Assembly: GCF_042186555.1 (NCBI RefSeq)
Contig: NC_133332.1
Location: forward strand, 126,203,875-126,267,874
Source of the DNA: Aquarana catesbeiana
Taxonomy: Eukaryota; Chordata; Amphibia; Anura; Ranidae
Direction: 5' to 3'
DNA: 64,000 bases
In this document: piece by piece, positions 10,289 through 21,673 of the stretch
Position numbering within the stretch: position 1 is the first letter of the stretch
Layout of the letters: every line of letters starts with the position of its first letter
Program-made: the position numbers and the translations under genes
Notes under the pieces: model-generated
What the model was told of the DNA's origin: nothing
What the model saw: the letters and a program-made list of their open reading frames with translations, nothing else
Databases searched by the model: none

Positions 10289-12408
10289 CTATAAAAACAA
10301 AAACAAAAAAAAAAAACTGTAAATTAAAGAATCCTGGCATCAGAGCTACATAGAAAAGCAATGCGGGGCATCTCACTGGGCGTATGCTTTAGGAATCAAA
10401 GGCACAAAACAGCATTCTAAAATCTACTAAAAAGTGGTTAATAACTGAATACATTTTTAATACACAACATACTTTAATAACCCCGGTTATTTCCCCCAAG
10501 TAGTTTTTTATACTCTAAATCTTCCAGGATACGCAACCACAAACATAGCTATGAATACACTGAAGCTGAAGTGACTTAAAAATGTTTTTGGGATGCAGCA
10601 TTAGGAACATAACTTACCTTCAATTAAAATGTATCTTCCATCTTTCTTGGCTGCTTGTTACTGCCTTGGATCTAAATCCTCATACACACGCTTTGATTTT
10701 TTGTGGCATGGTAGTCTCATGTCGAAAGTGAAGAGGTTACTCACAATACGAAAATTTTCGTTTGACAGAATACATCAGAAGTGACATAACGGGTTGAATA
10801 GTTTGGTATGTATTCTTTTTGTTTCTGAGCATGTGTAGTCTTGCTCTTTTGATCTTTTTCGCACGAAACCCGTACTAATGAAACGAAAATCAGACGTTGA
10901 GTTCAAATCCGTCAAAAATGTTATAGTCTGCACATCCAGCTTTTGTCTGACGAAGGCACTGTTCTAACAGTAAGATTTGCAGACACAATTGACGTCCGAA
11001 AATCAAAGGGCCTCAACAGTGAAGAATTGCGCTGCTTGCCCTCCCCACCTTTCATCTATTCATAAAACTCCCTGTATTATTTTCACAGAATGCAAAGTGT
11101 TCTGTGAGTGGAGGAGGGGGATCCTGTCATTTATCAGCCTTTGCTTTCTGTAAAAATACTAAAAGGAGTTTTGTGAATGCAGAAGGAGGATGGAAGGGGA
11201 AGGCCAGAGGGGGCGATCCTTCACTTTTACAGCTGAGACAGTTAACCCATTGAGTTCCTGGAAGTTCACTGCTGTGAGGAGGATCCAGCAGCACTAAATG
11301 GTGGACTTTTACTGTAACCAGCAGGATGGAGGATACACTTCATTAGAGGTAAGTTATATCCCTGGTGTTGTCTCCCCCCCCCCCCCCCCTATTTTTCTTT
11401 TACCAAGCTTCAGTTTTTAAATATTTTTCATGTTGCGTAGCTTTCTAACTGAAAGCCTGTATAGGAGGCAGAAATCTGGGTAGAGTGTGCAGGAGCCTGA
11501 CACTGCTCCCACAATCCGCTGATTGCAGGTGCAATGCTTTGCAGGCGCCTGTGTAAAAAAAAAATAAATAAATAAATAAATAATAATAAAAAAAAAAAAA
11601 AATAATTGCACATCTTTTTTCTGCAAAAATATGTGAATTTATTTAATTTAAGGTAAACTTAGCCCTTAATGTGATATTAAATCCTCAGATTTTTTTTAAG
11701 CACTTTCAGTAACCGATTTACTTATTGAGCATGCAGCTTCTTTGATTCCTTGCCTATAGATCAGTTTATACTGGTGCCACGACCACTACGCTAGGCTTCC
11801 TATTCCAGGGTGGCTCCTTTCTTGTGCAGCATCCTATGGAATCACACTTGCATTCACAGACTAAAGCTGTGCCTCCCTAAACTGTGTGCATCGACACAAA
11901 CATAATCCCATAGCCTAGGAGGGTAAGGTGCTCCTCCCAACTAACGGACTGGCTGGAGATTGCACTGTCCGCTGCAAACTCTCCTGTAAAGACCAGAAGT
12001 TCAGGGAAGCAGCACTAAGAGAGCAAGAGTCCACAGCATTGAAAGTTGTAAACTACACGTGTGCGTGTACACTGTGAGATGTGTATTTTATGGTGTGCCC
12101 AATGTGTTAAGCTAAACTTAGTTTATTACTAAGATAGAAGCAGATGGGAAAAAAATGCAGACATGTGCAATATTTGCCAGTTGACAAGATTTACACTTTG
12201 CCATCCATTGCAAATACAGCAAAGTCACACAGTCAGCTTTACAAGTCATTTTGCTCATTTTCTGAACCAGCCAAGTAAAGCCTCTTAAATGGATCCTTCC
12301 ACAGGATAATTCCTATATTGTAAATGATTTATGGCACCCTAAACCAAAAAGGTAATGTTCTGTCCTCTGCATTATCATTAATAATAGTGATACTTACAAG
12401 GATCTTAC
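10289..12408. other. Intron with low-complexity runs
   Basis: The segment around 10620-11000 looks like a dispersed repeat with ACGAAAATTTTCGTTTG-type palindromes. A poly-C run lies at 11377-11389 and an A/T-rich (AAAT)n-like run at 11557-11605. No coding block or intact element was identified. Confidence 0.5.
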
Positions 12409-12554
12409 CTTATAAAAGAAATACTGTACAAGGTGAGCTATTCTCACATAATACAAGTGTCCGTGTGCTAAAAGAAGTTTTTTTAAGTGCTTAAATCTTG
12501 GCACAGCATAATCACTGTTCCTTGCTGCCTGGCGGCCTTCTTTTCCTTTAATGC
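12409..12554 (-). CDS. ATP11C: ATP11C exon: P domain end and M5 start
   Basis: A 146-bp exon with acceptor TTCCAG and donor GTAAGA. Its first two bases complete the Gly codon split with the exon at 21081. It encodes IKGKEGRQAARNSDYAVPRF, then the lysine-rich FKHLKKLL stalk, then HLYYVRIAHLVQYFFYK leading into M5. GKEGRQAARNSDYA is the P4-ATPase signature after the GDGANDV loop. There are no disruptions. It lies 100 bp from the Tc1 fossil array at 12656. Confidence 0.95.
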
Positions 12555-12655
12555 CTGGAATGGAGAAAGAACAAAAATAATGTATAAACAGGAAAGTAGC
12601 AGGGGTAGATGCACAGATGAGAAACTGTCACAAGCTACAGAAACCCAAGAGGATA

Positions 12656-14692
12656 CAGTGCTTGAAAAAGTATTCACAACCTTTGAAAATTTCCACATTT
12701 TGTCATGTTACAACCAAAAATTGAAATGCATTTTTATTGGGATTGAATGTGATAGACCAGCATAAAGTGGCACATAATTGTGAAGTGGAAGGAAAATGAT
12801 AAATGGTTTTCCACATTTTTTACAAAGCAATATCTGAAAAGTGTGGCGTGCATTTGTATTCAGCCCCCTTTACTCTGATACCCCTAACATCTAATGGAAC
12901 CAAATGCCTTCAGAAGTCAGAGTCCACCTGTGTGTAATTTAATCTCAGTATAAGTACAGCTGTTCTGTGAAGCTCTCAGAAGTTTTTTTTAGAGAACCTT
13001 AGTAAACAAACAGCATCATGAAGGCCAAGGAACACACCAGACAGGTCATGGATAAAGTTGTGGATAAGTTTAAAGCAGGGTTAGGTTATACAAAAATATC
13101 CCAAGCTTTGAACATCTCACGGAGCACTGATCAATCCATCATCCAATAATGGAAAGAGTATGGCACAACTATCAGGCCAGGCAAGGAGAGCATTAATCAG
13201 AGAAACAGCCAAGAGCCCATGGTAACTCTGGGGGAGCTGTAGAGATTCACAGCCGGGAGAATCTTACTACAGGACAACTACAGTGCCCTGAAAAAGTATT
13301 TATACCCCTTGAAATTTTTTTGTGGAAAATTTCAAGAGGTATGAATACCTTGTCAAGGCACTGGGATTTTATGTGATAGAACACCAAAAAGTGGCACATA
13401 ATTGTGAAGTGGAAGGAAAATGATAAATGGTTTTCAATTTCACAGTCCACCTGTGTGTAATTTAATCTCAGTATAAATACAGCTGTTCTAAGGCCTCATA
13501 GGTTGGTTAACGAACCTTAGTGAACAAACAGCATCATGAAGGCCAAGGAACACACCAGACTGGTCAGAGATGAAGTTGTGGAGAAGTTTAAAGCAGGGTT
13601 AGGCTATGAAAAAATATCCCAAGCTTTGAACATCTTATGGAGCACTGTTCAATCCATCATCCAAAAATGGAAAGAGTATGGCACCACTACCAAGACATGG
13701 CAATCCACCTAAACTGACAGGCTGGGCAAGGAGAGCATTAATCAGAGAAGCAGCCAAGAGGTCCATGGTAACTCTGGAGGAGCTAAGGTGGGGAAATCTG
13801 TCCACATGACAACTATTAGTCGTGGAATCCACAAATCTGGCCTTTATGGAAGAGTGGCAAGAAGAAAGTCGTTGTTGAAAGAAAGCCATAAGAAGTCATG
13901 TGGGGGACACAGCAAACATGTGGACAAAGGTGCTCTGGTCAGATGAGACCAAAATTTAACTTTTTTGCCTAAAACCAAAATACTATGTGTGGTGGAAAAC
14001 TAACACTGCACATCACCCTGAATACCCCACCCCCCACCGTGAAACATGGTGGTGGCAGCATCATGTTGTGGGATGCTTTTCTTCAGCAGGGGCAGGGAAG
14101 CCGATCAGAGTTGATGGGAATATGGATGGAGCCAAATGCAGAGCAATCTTAGAAGAAAACCTGTTAGTTTGCAAAAGACTTGAGACTGGGGTGGAGGTTC
14201 ACCTTCCAGAAGGACAATGACCCTAGATACACAGCCATTGCTACAATGGAATGGTTTAGATCAAAGCGTATTTATGTGTTAGAATGGCCCAGTTAAAGAT
14301 CAGACCTAAATCCAATTGAGAATCTGTGGCAAAACTTGAAAATTGCTGCTCACAGATGCTCTCCATCCAATCTGACAGAGCTTAAGCTATTTTTGCAAAG
14401 AAGAATGGGCAAAAAATGTCAGATATGCAAAGTTGGTAGAGACATACCCAAAAAGACTTGCAGCTGTAATTGCAGCGAAAGGTGGTTCTACAAAGACACG
14501 CCACACTTTTCACATATTTGTAAAAAAAAAAAAAAATGAAACCATTCACCATTTTCCTTCTACTTCACAATTATGGGCCACTTTGTGTTGGTTTATCACA
14601 TAAAATCCCAGTAAAATACATTTATGTTTTTGGTTGTAACATGAAAAAATATGGAAAATTTCAAGGGGTAAGAACACTTTTTCAAGGCACTG
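12656..14692 (+). mobile_element. Degenerate Tc1-like element, duplicated and rearranged
   Basis: The left terminus CAGTGCTTGAAAAAGTATTC pairs with the right terminus, which reads CAGTGCCTTGAAAAAGTGTT on the minus strand. The first copy (12656-13280) stops mid-transposase. A second terminus starts directly at 13281, and the transposase region then repeats from about 13440 to 14540. Recognisable pieces include EHTRLVRDEVVEKFKAGLGY, SIIQKWKEYG, GLYGRVARRKSLL, a DDE-type 'LVR*DQ' (was WSDET) near 13935 and WQHHVVGCFSSAGAG. Several stops and frameshifts are visible, so it cannot encode a full transposase. Confidence 0.85.
13281..13363. repeat. 83-bp fused terminal repeats (palindrome)
   Basis: CAGTGCCCTGAAAAAGTATT at the left faces AATACCTTGTCAAGGCACTG at the right, with GAAATTTTTTT/GGAAAATTTC between. 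This is effectively two Tc1 termini joined head to head, after which the normal interior of the element resumes. It probably arose from an aberrant repair or internal deletion event. Confidence 0.7.
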
Positions 14693-15239
14693 TTCATATA
14701 GTTATGAAGAACTTAGTTATACAAGGTATTTGGATGCTTCAATCAGGTATGTACTCTTATCAGTGAACCACACATTTGTTTGATGAGCTGCATTTCTAAA
14801 TATTGCATCCAGGTCCAACTGCTGAAACAAAAACTTGACAATATTTGCTCTCATTCAGGGTAGAACGATTCACCCAAACACAAACTACTCCAGAGCATTT
14901 TAGTCACACATTTGAGGCAGACATGTTTAGAACAATAGCAACCATATGACCACAGGTAATGGCTACTAATAATCATAAAAATGTCATGCTTTAAATTATA
15001 CTGCAATATTTGTTTCTACAATAATTTTCAACATTTTAAAAAGGGATTTTTTTTTTTACTGATCAGATGTTTTGGCATAAGAATAAGGAAATCTCCATGT
15101 AGCTGCGTTAAGGCCTTGTCCACTATGTTCTACAAAATCTTATCAACTCAGTGCACAGCTGACTTCCTGGTGTGAATATTATTTCAAGAATGAAAATATA
15201 TAAATGTTACCAGAGCAGAGCTGTGAACAGATTGCTTTC
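14693..15239. other. Intron sequence, nothing recognised
   Basis: AT-rich, with a poly-T at 15048-15057. No repeat family or coding block was identified. Confidence 0.5.
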
Positions 15240-15531
15240 CACAAAGCAGAAAGTGCCTTCCTCTCCTAGAGAACACTAGGGGGGGGGGAAGAAGAACATG
15301 GCACCACCTGTGGGCAGTCCTAGCTGGTATAAAAACCTCTCTCTGCTATAGGCAAGACAGGTATTCACAAAGCAGTTTAAAAGAATAAAACCAGAGGGAC
15401 GGGTGCTGTGTCTGTCAATAAACTCAAAGCAAGGGTAACAAAAACCCTGTTTTCTCTTGCCTCAATGAGCGGTGGGCAAACCAAAAAACAAGGACAACCA
15501 CATGCCAACCACCCAAAGAACCTTAAGGGGG

Positions 15532-15960
15532 CTAACAAGGAACCTTAAACAGGAGCCTGCATAACCTTGCAGCCAAAACAAGCATCCAAAGATGTAAACA
15601 CATCAACTTTGACCTGGGACACAGATGTTTGATCTCAGAACTCCCATGAGGCCCTGGTGGAGTGTGCCATAATGAAGAAGGGATGAGCCTGGTCCTTAAG
15701 GGTGTGCACCTGCCAAATCCAACAGGAAACAGTGGGCCGGCCAGTGAGTGCAACACAACCTCCTTTAGGATGCGACAGTTGTAGACAGGATGGCAGGACA
15801 ATGTTCTCATTCAGATGAAAATCCAACACCACCTGTGGAAGAAAGGAAGGCCATGGATGAAGAACCACCTTATCCTTGTGTGGGTTCAGATAGGGAGACT
15901 TAAAAGAGAATGCCACTACTTTCGACACCCGCCTTGTGGAAGTGATGGTGACCGAGAGTG
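15532..15960 (-). pseudogene. DIRS tyrosine recombinase fragment
   Basis: The minus-strand frame from 15928 reads SFKSPYLNPHKDKVVLHPWP then SFLPQVVLDFHLNENIVLPS, and later MAHSTRASWEF. These align with the PYLIIHKDRVVLHPHPSFLP and RAHSTRAIGASW regions of the intact DIRS recombinase at 48896-50000. The His and Arg of the HxxR catalytic box are retained. The N-terminal half and the catalytic Tyr are not in this frame. It is a non-functional fragment. Confidence 0.8.
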
Positions 15961-16901
15961 CAACTTTTTGAGAAAGAGTAAACAGAGGAATATCACGAAT
16001 ACTCTCAAAGGGAGGCTTCTAGAGAACACAAAGAATTACATTTAGGTCCCAGGGTGGCAACGGGGAATACACAGGGAGCGCAAAATCAGCCAGTAATGCC
16101 AGGAGATTATATAACAAATGTGCGGTGCTGAAACCAAACAATAAATAAATAGATGAAATAACTATAAAGAATATCTATATTGCACAGATATAAAAAATAT
16201 TAAACGAATATATTAAATACATTCGGGTGATGTGATAGCCCCGCCCACACTGACAAAGCCCCATAGGACGTAACGCGTAGGGGTGAGGAGCTATCGTGCG
16301 GACATCACCCGCAGTCATCTCGGTTACATTGCTTGTTCTGCCCATCGACGTTTGTTTACAGGCCGCTTTTACTTTCACTTTGCCATTTTATTGGATTGCT
16401 GTGGCAGCGCTTTATACGGCCACTAGATTTTATGTATTGTGGATCATTTGAATAAATACACCTTATTGAGAACACTTAGATCGTGTCCCTTTTCCACCCA
16501 CATTTACTCGTCCATATCCTGGCTCCTGGATCATCTGGTGTCTTCCGGTTTCTCCACTTACCATCTCTATCCCATGTGTGGATCCAAGCCTCTTTTGTTA
16601 GCTCAGAGGTCCATCCAATCTGGTAAGGATTTGGATTTGGATTTGGTGGTGGAGGATGAGTCACTCAGACTACTCAGCAATTCAGAATTGTATTTTCCCT
16701 CACGAGGTGGCCCCACCTTTTTATTGCCGAGAACTGTTTGCTTTTACAGGTTTATGGACTCTTATATTGCGCTGCACTAGTTTTTACTTTTTACATGTTT
16801 TTTGAGGTGTTGTGATTTACCTTTAGTGTACAGCTTGCAATTTCTCTTACATTTTGATTTGTGTCCGCTGATTGCTTTCATTTTTATACTCCTTTCACAT
16901 A

Positions 16902-17125
16902 TGTCACATGTAGAAACAACAGAGGCTTGCAATAGTGTGATATCTTAATACCGAGGCTGCAGATCCGGTTTCAGGTGACACTATCACACCATCACACATG
17001 AGTATTTTAAGGCGTGTTTTATCATGAAATGTGTGTGTGTAATTCTTGTGGAGTTTAAGCTGCAATAAATGTTTTAAAAAACGATATCACACTATTGCAA
17101 GCCTCTGTTGTTTCTACATGTGACA
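16902..17125. repeat. Perfect 43-bp inverted repeat, 138-bp loop
   Basis: 16902-16944 (from TGTCACATGTAGAAAC) is the exact reverse complement of 17083-17125. All 43 positions match, which is much better preserved than the surrounding repeat. The loop contains a GTGTGTGT run and GCAATAAATG. Confidence 0.85.
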
Positions 17126-17210
17126 CGAGGTTGCTGGTAACCAGGAAGAAGTTTTGAGCCAAATAGCTAGCACAGGAAGGAGGAATCACAGGGGGATCTC
17201 TTAAAGTGGA

Positions 17211-17703
17211 GTTCCACCCACTTTTACAACTCTTCAGCATCCCTCACTAAACTGTGCACTGTAAACAAATTGGATATTTTTTTTATTTTTTTTCTCAGCA
17301 CCTACTGTATATCTGCTGTATTCATTTTTCACTTCCTCCTCCCTGGCCGCGGCCCATCGCATCATTTCCGGTTTGCAATGCCTCCTGGGAAGGGGCGGCA
17401 ACTTCCTCTGAAACTGCCGCTGCTATGGAAACCTGACCTGAAACCTATTACACTGCTTGTGCTGCACTGAGCATGTGCAAGATCTGCAAGGATGAGATCC
17501 AGGAAGAAATACAGTCTTGCTTCAGATGCCCACACTTAAGATGGCCACGGCCTGCTGTAAGTTTATAAAATAACAAACTACTGCTATAAACTAACAAAAC
17601 AGAGCTTAGTTTACAGACTAACTTTACTAGAATACATTAAGCTTGTGTATTATAAGGGTATTTTTATTTAAAAAGTATAATTTCGGCCGGAACACCACTT
17701 TAA
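17211..17703. mobile_element. TTAA-bounded element, copy 1
   Basis: TTAAAGTGGAGTTCCACCC at the left and GGAACACCACTTTAA at the right form short inverted termini flanked by TTAA. A second copy of the same element at 19932-20433 is nearly identical, which implies recent mobility. No ORF of note. Confidence 0.75.
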
Positions 17704-18363
17704 GCTGTTAACATTTACTACAGGCTTTTATACAAAGCCCTTAAGGTGAGGGTACATCTGGTGGAGGGTACACTAGGACTGCGTGCACACTGCATGAAGG
17801 CACCAATATCACTTTTATCTATGTTTTTATGATGGATTGTCAAAGATTCTCATTCAACAATGATTATATTGTGCAGCACACAGAGCACTTGCACTTTATT
17901 TTGGACATAACAAACTAATTGAATGCCATTTGCACGGTTTTAGATTTGTTTCACAGGATATATTTAATATTGATTTAATACATTAGTTTAATATTTTTTA
18001 TATCTGCGATATCTATCTATCTATATCTCTCTCTATATCTATCTATCTATAATTTTTTTTTCCTTTATAGTTATTTTATCTATTTATTTATTGTTTGGTC
18101 TCAGCGCGGCACATTTGTTATATAATTTTGTATTGTCACATATAGGGAAGTGTGGGGAGTGCTGGCAGCTGTCTATTTGATTTTTTTATCATATTTATTA
18201 AATTTTAGCAGCTCACAAGGTTTCCACCTATTAACATGCCAGAAGAGCCACGTTCGGGGTCTCCCATCATAGGCAGATCTGACGGAACACATCCAGGTAC
18301 ATTCCCCCTGTGTCCGATGACTGAGGTAACTTGCCGGCCAATTCTAGATGCCGGGGATGTAAA
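17704..18363. other. Right arm of foldback element and flank
   Basis: Holds the inner right arm of the 16107-18125 foldback and its TATC microsatellite. After 18125 comes a short unassigned stretch leading to the Tc1 terminus at 18364. Confidence 0.5.
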
Positions 18364-19765
18364 CAGTTGTGCTCATAAGTTTACATACCCTGGCAGAATT
18401 TATGATTTCTTGGCTATTTTTCAGAGAATATGAATGATAACACAAAAAAACTTTCACTCATGGTTAGTGTTTGGCTGAAGCCATTTATAATCAACTGTGT
18501 TTACTCTTTTTAAATCATAATGACAACAGAAACTACCTAAATGACCCTGATAAAAAGTTTACATACCCTGGTGATTTTGGCCTGATAACATGTACACAAG
18601 TTGACATAAAGGGGTTTGAATGGCTATTAAAGGTAACCATCCTCACCTGTGATCTGTTTGCTTGTAATTAGTGTGTGTATATAAAAGGTCAATGAGTTTC
18701 TGGACTCCTGACAGACCCTTACAGCTTTCATCCAGTGCTGCACTGACGTTTCTGGATTCTGAGTCATGGGGAAAGCAAAAGAATTGTCAGAAAATCTGCG
18801 GGAAAAGGTAGTTGAACTGTATAAAACAGGAAAGGGATATAAATAGATATCCAAGGAATTGAGAATGTCAATCAGCAGTGTTCAAACTCTAATCAAGAAG
18901 TGGAAAATGAGGGGTTCTGTTGAAACCAAACCACGGTCAGGTAGACCAACTAAAATTTCAGCCACAACTGCCAGGAAAATTGTTTGGGATGCAAAGAAAA
19001 GCACACAAATAACTTCAGGTGAAATACAAGACTCTCTGAAAACATTGTGCATCTTGAAACAGCCACACCACATAAGGAGGCACTTGAAGAAAGATGGGCT
19101 GCATGGTCGAGTTGCCAGAAGAAAGCCATTACTATGCAAATGCCACAAAGTATCCCACTTACAATACGCCAAACAGCACAGAGACAAGCCTCAAACCTTC
19201 TGGCACAGTCATTTGTAGTGATGAGACCAAAAATTAGCTTTTTGGCCACAACCATAAATGCTTCATTTGGAGAGGAGTCAACAAGGCCTATGATGAAAGG
19301 CACACCATTCCTACTGTGAAGCACGGAGGTGGATCGCTGATGTTTTGGGGATGTGTGAGCTACAAAGGCACAGGAAATTTGGTCAAAATTGATGGCAAGA
19401 GGAATGCAGTATGTTATCAAAAAATACCGGAGGAACATTTGCACATCCATACAACATGACAATGATCCAAAACACAAGGCCAAGTCGACTTGTCATTGAC
19501 TAGAGCAGAATAAAGTGAAGATTCTGGAGTGGTCATCTCAGTCTCTTGACCTCAATATCATTGAGCCACTCTGGGGAGATCTCAAACATGCAGTTCATGC
19601 AAGACAGCCCAAGAATTTACAGGAACTGGAGGATTTTTATCAAGAGGAATGGGCAGCTTTACCATCTGAGAAGATAAAGAGCCTCATCCACAAAAGACTT
19701 CAAGCTGTCATTGATGTTAAAGGGGGAAATACAGGGTATTAAGAACTGGGGTATGTAAACTCCTT
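18364..19765 (+). mobile_element. Tc1-like element, right end truncated
   Basis: The left terminus CAGTTGTGCTCATAAGTTTA is that of a widespread Tc1-like family. The right end keeps only GGGTATGTAAACTCCTT before switching to DIRS terminal sequence. The transposase begins MGKAKELSENLREKVVELYK at 18765 and hits a stop just after (KGYK*). It reopens as the helix-turn-helix SISSVQTLIKKWKMRGSVET, then GLHGRVARRKPLL, a first-Asp motif CSDETK near 19217, and a C-terminal block 19515-19742 with SLDLNIIEPLWGDLK. Stops and frameshifts make it inactive. Confidence 0.85.
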
Positions 19766-19931
19766 ACACTAGGCAGAAATAACTGGCCTGCCTAAAGTGG
19801 AGAGGGGATTTTATACCAGCTAGGACTGCCCATAGGCGGTGCCGTGTTCTTTTCTGCCTAGTGTCCTACTCCTGTAGGTGGCGCTATGAAACGCTATGGT
19901 CAATTAGTTAAGAGCTGTGTTCTTTAACTTC

Positions 19932-20433
19932 TTAAAGTGGAGTTCCACCCACTTTTACAACTCTTTAGCATCCCTCACTAAACTGTGCACTGTAAACTAA
20001 AAGTATATTTTTTTATTTTTTTTCTCAGCACCTACTGTATATCTGCTGTATTCATTTTTCACTTCCTCCTCCCTGGCCGTGGCCCATCGCATCATTTCCT
20101 GTTTGCAATGCCTTCTGGGAAGGGGCAGCAACTTCCTCTGAAACTGCAGTTGCTATGGAAACCTGACCTGAAACCTATTACACTGCTTGTGCTGCACTGA
20201 GCATGTGCGAGATCTGCAAGGATGAGATCCAGGAAGAAATACTGTCTGGCTTCAGATGCCCACACTTAAGATGGCCACGGCCTGCTGTAAGTTTATAAAA
20301 TAACAAACTACTGCTATAAACTAACAAAACAGACCTTAGTTTATAGACTAACTTTACTAGAATACATTAAGCTTGTGTATTATAGGGGTATTTTTATTTA
20401 AAAAGTAGAATTTTGGCCGGAACACCACTTTAA
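19932..20433. mobile_element. TTAA-bounded element, copy 2
   Basis: Same ends and interior as 17211-17703 (shared CCTCCCTGGCCG(C/T)GGCCCATC and AAGATGGCCACGGCCTGCTG), with scattered single-base differences. Its right TTAA is also the left boundary of the next element. Confidence 0.75.
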
Positions 20434-20984
20434 GGACAAGCCGCTGCAGTTATATTGGCCCGCGGTCCTCAAAAAGTGTCATTTGGGGTCAAATTTGTCC
20501 GCCGTAATGTCGCAGTCCCGCTAAAAATCGCAGATCACCGCCATTACCAGTAAAAACATTTTTTAAAAAATCCTTAAAGTCCTTAAATCTATTCCATAGT
20601 TTGTAGACGCGATAGCTTTTGTGCAAACCAATCAATATACACCTATTGCGATTTTTTTTTTAACCAAAAATATGTAGAAGAATATATAAATCGGCCTAAA
20701 CTGATAAATACATTTTTTATTTTTTTTTGGATACTTATTATAGCAAAACGTAAGAAAAAAAATTGTTTTTGTTTTCAAAATTGTCGCTTTTTGTTTGTTT
20801 ATAGCGCAAAAAATAAATACCGCAGAGGTGATCAAATACCACCAAAATAAAGCTCTATTCATGTGGAAAAAAATTTGTTTGGGTACAGAGTTGCACGACC
20901 GCGCACTTGTCAGTTAAAGCAACGCAGTGCCGTATCACCAAAAAATGGCCTGGTCATTAAGGGTCCGGTCCTTAAAGTGGTTAA
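20430..20984. mobile_element. TTAA-bounded element sharing a junction
   Basis: Begins TTAAGGACAAGCC and ends GGTCCTTAAAGTGGTTAA. The interior (GATCAAATACCACCAAAA, GTTGCACGACCGCGC) is homologous, in reverse orientation, to 28567-29227. Parts of it also match 2341-3111 and 29224-29815. No coding capacity. Confidence 0.6.
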
Positions 20985-21080
20985 TGAATACAAGAGAAAA
21001 TTGTTTTTGTTTTAAAGTTCAGATCCTATATTCTTACCTCATTTTGTGAAACAAAAGTATTAGAATTGGTAAATCCCTAC

Positions 21081-21183
21081 CTATTCCAACATGTGCTTCT
21101 AAAATCATGCTAACATCGTTTGCTCCATCTCCCACAGACAATGTGATAGGATTCCCTTTGGTATTTTTTACCATTTTAACAAT
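21081..21183 (-). CDS. ATP11C: ATP11C exon: P-domain GDGANDV loop
   Basis: A 103-bp exon with acceptor TTTCAG and donor GTAGGG. It begins in phase 0 with IVKMVKNTKGNPITLSVG and contains the invariant GDGANDVSMI magnesium-binding motif of the P domain. It ends HVGIG, where the last Gly codon is split G|GC with the exon at 12409. All invariant residues are present. The flanking introns are 8.5 kb and 0.3 kb. Confidence 0.96.
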
Positions 21184-21504
21184 CTGAAAAGAGAAGAAAA
21201 TAGGTTGTGAGCCGGAAATAAAACAGACTTTTGGAACCCGCAGCAATTAAAAGGTTACCCTAATCAAATGTCTACACACACTATTGTTGCCGAAGACAAG
21301 CCTGGAAATGTTTTGCAAATCTGTTAACAAAAGTATTGTAATCACATATTATTATTACATATATGTATTTACTAATCACAATAATAATTACAGTGTTAAA
21401 ACACCCACATGCATTTTTCTGACAACATGACAGAAAGGACCTATTTTTAGAGATGTCATTACATACACAGAACATAAGCACATTTCCTTCTATTTTATAC
21501 GCAC

Positions 21505-21673
21505 CTGTGCTTTTTGTAATGGCGCCATACGGCAACACAACACTGCAGTACATTTCTGACAAATCTGCAGAAAGATGTTCTTATAATGGCTGGAGCTACA
21601 GTTGGAATTCAGTATAAGAGACAGAGTGGAACCATCAATTATCAAGCCATAATCTTGGTTTCCTGACCAGCTC
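21505..21673 (-). CDS. ATP11C: ATP11C exon: P-domain middle
   Basis: A 169-bp exon with acceptor TTTCAG and donor GTGCGT. The opening G completes an Arg codon (AG|G) with the exon at 23728. It encodes SWSGNQDYGLIIDGSTLSLI, an Asn/Ser-rich link, and CTAVLCCRMAPLQKAQ, ending in phase 0. YGLIIDG and AVLCCRMAPLQKAQ are class-1 (ATP11) landmarks. The Ser-rich linker is the variable part of the family. Confidence 0.95.

Larger units (their letters stand above)
16107..18125. mobile_element. Two-kilobase foldback DNA element
   Basis: The outer ends TTATATAACAAATGTGC and GCACATTTGTTATATAA are exact reverse complements. Pairing continues inward for roughly 100 bases (CCAAACAATAAATAAATAGA; AGATATAAAAAATATTAAAC). 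The right arm is swollen by a TATC/CTATAT microsatellite (18003-18050). The interior includes a CpG-rich segment, a perfect 43-bp hairpin pair and a TTAA element. There is no recognisable transposase. Confidence 0.65.
15240..19890 (-). mobile_element. Gutted DIRS-like retrotransposon with nested insertions
   Basis: GGGCAGTCCTAGCTGGTATA near 15324 recurs inverted near 19820 (TATACCAGCTAGGACTGCCC), each with adjoining ACACTAG and GGCACC(A/G)CC blocks. This gives inverted termini about 4.5 kb apart. The only coding remnant is a tyrosine recombinase piece at 15532-15960. Most of the interior is missing or displaced by a foldback element (16107-18125) and a Tc1 copy (18364 to about 19765). Confidence 0.65.
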
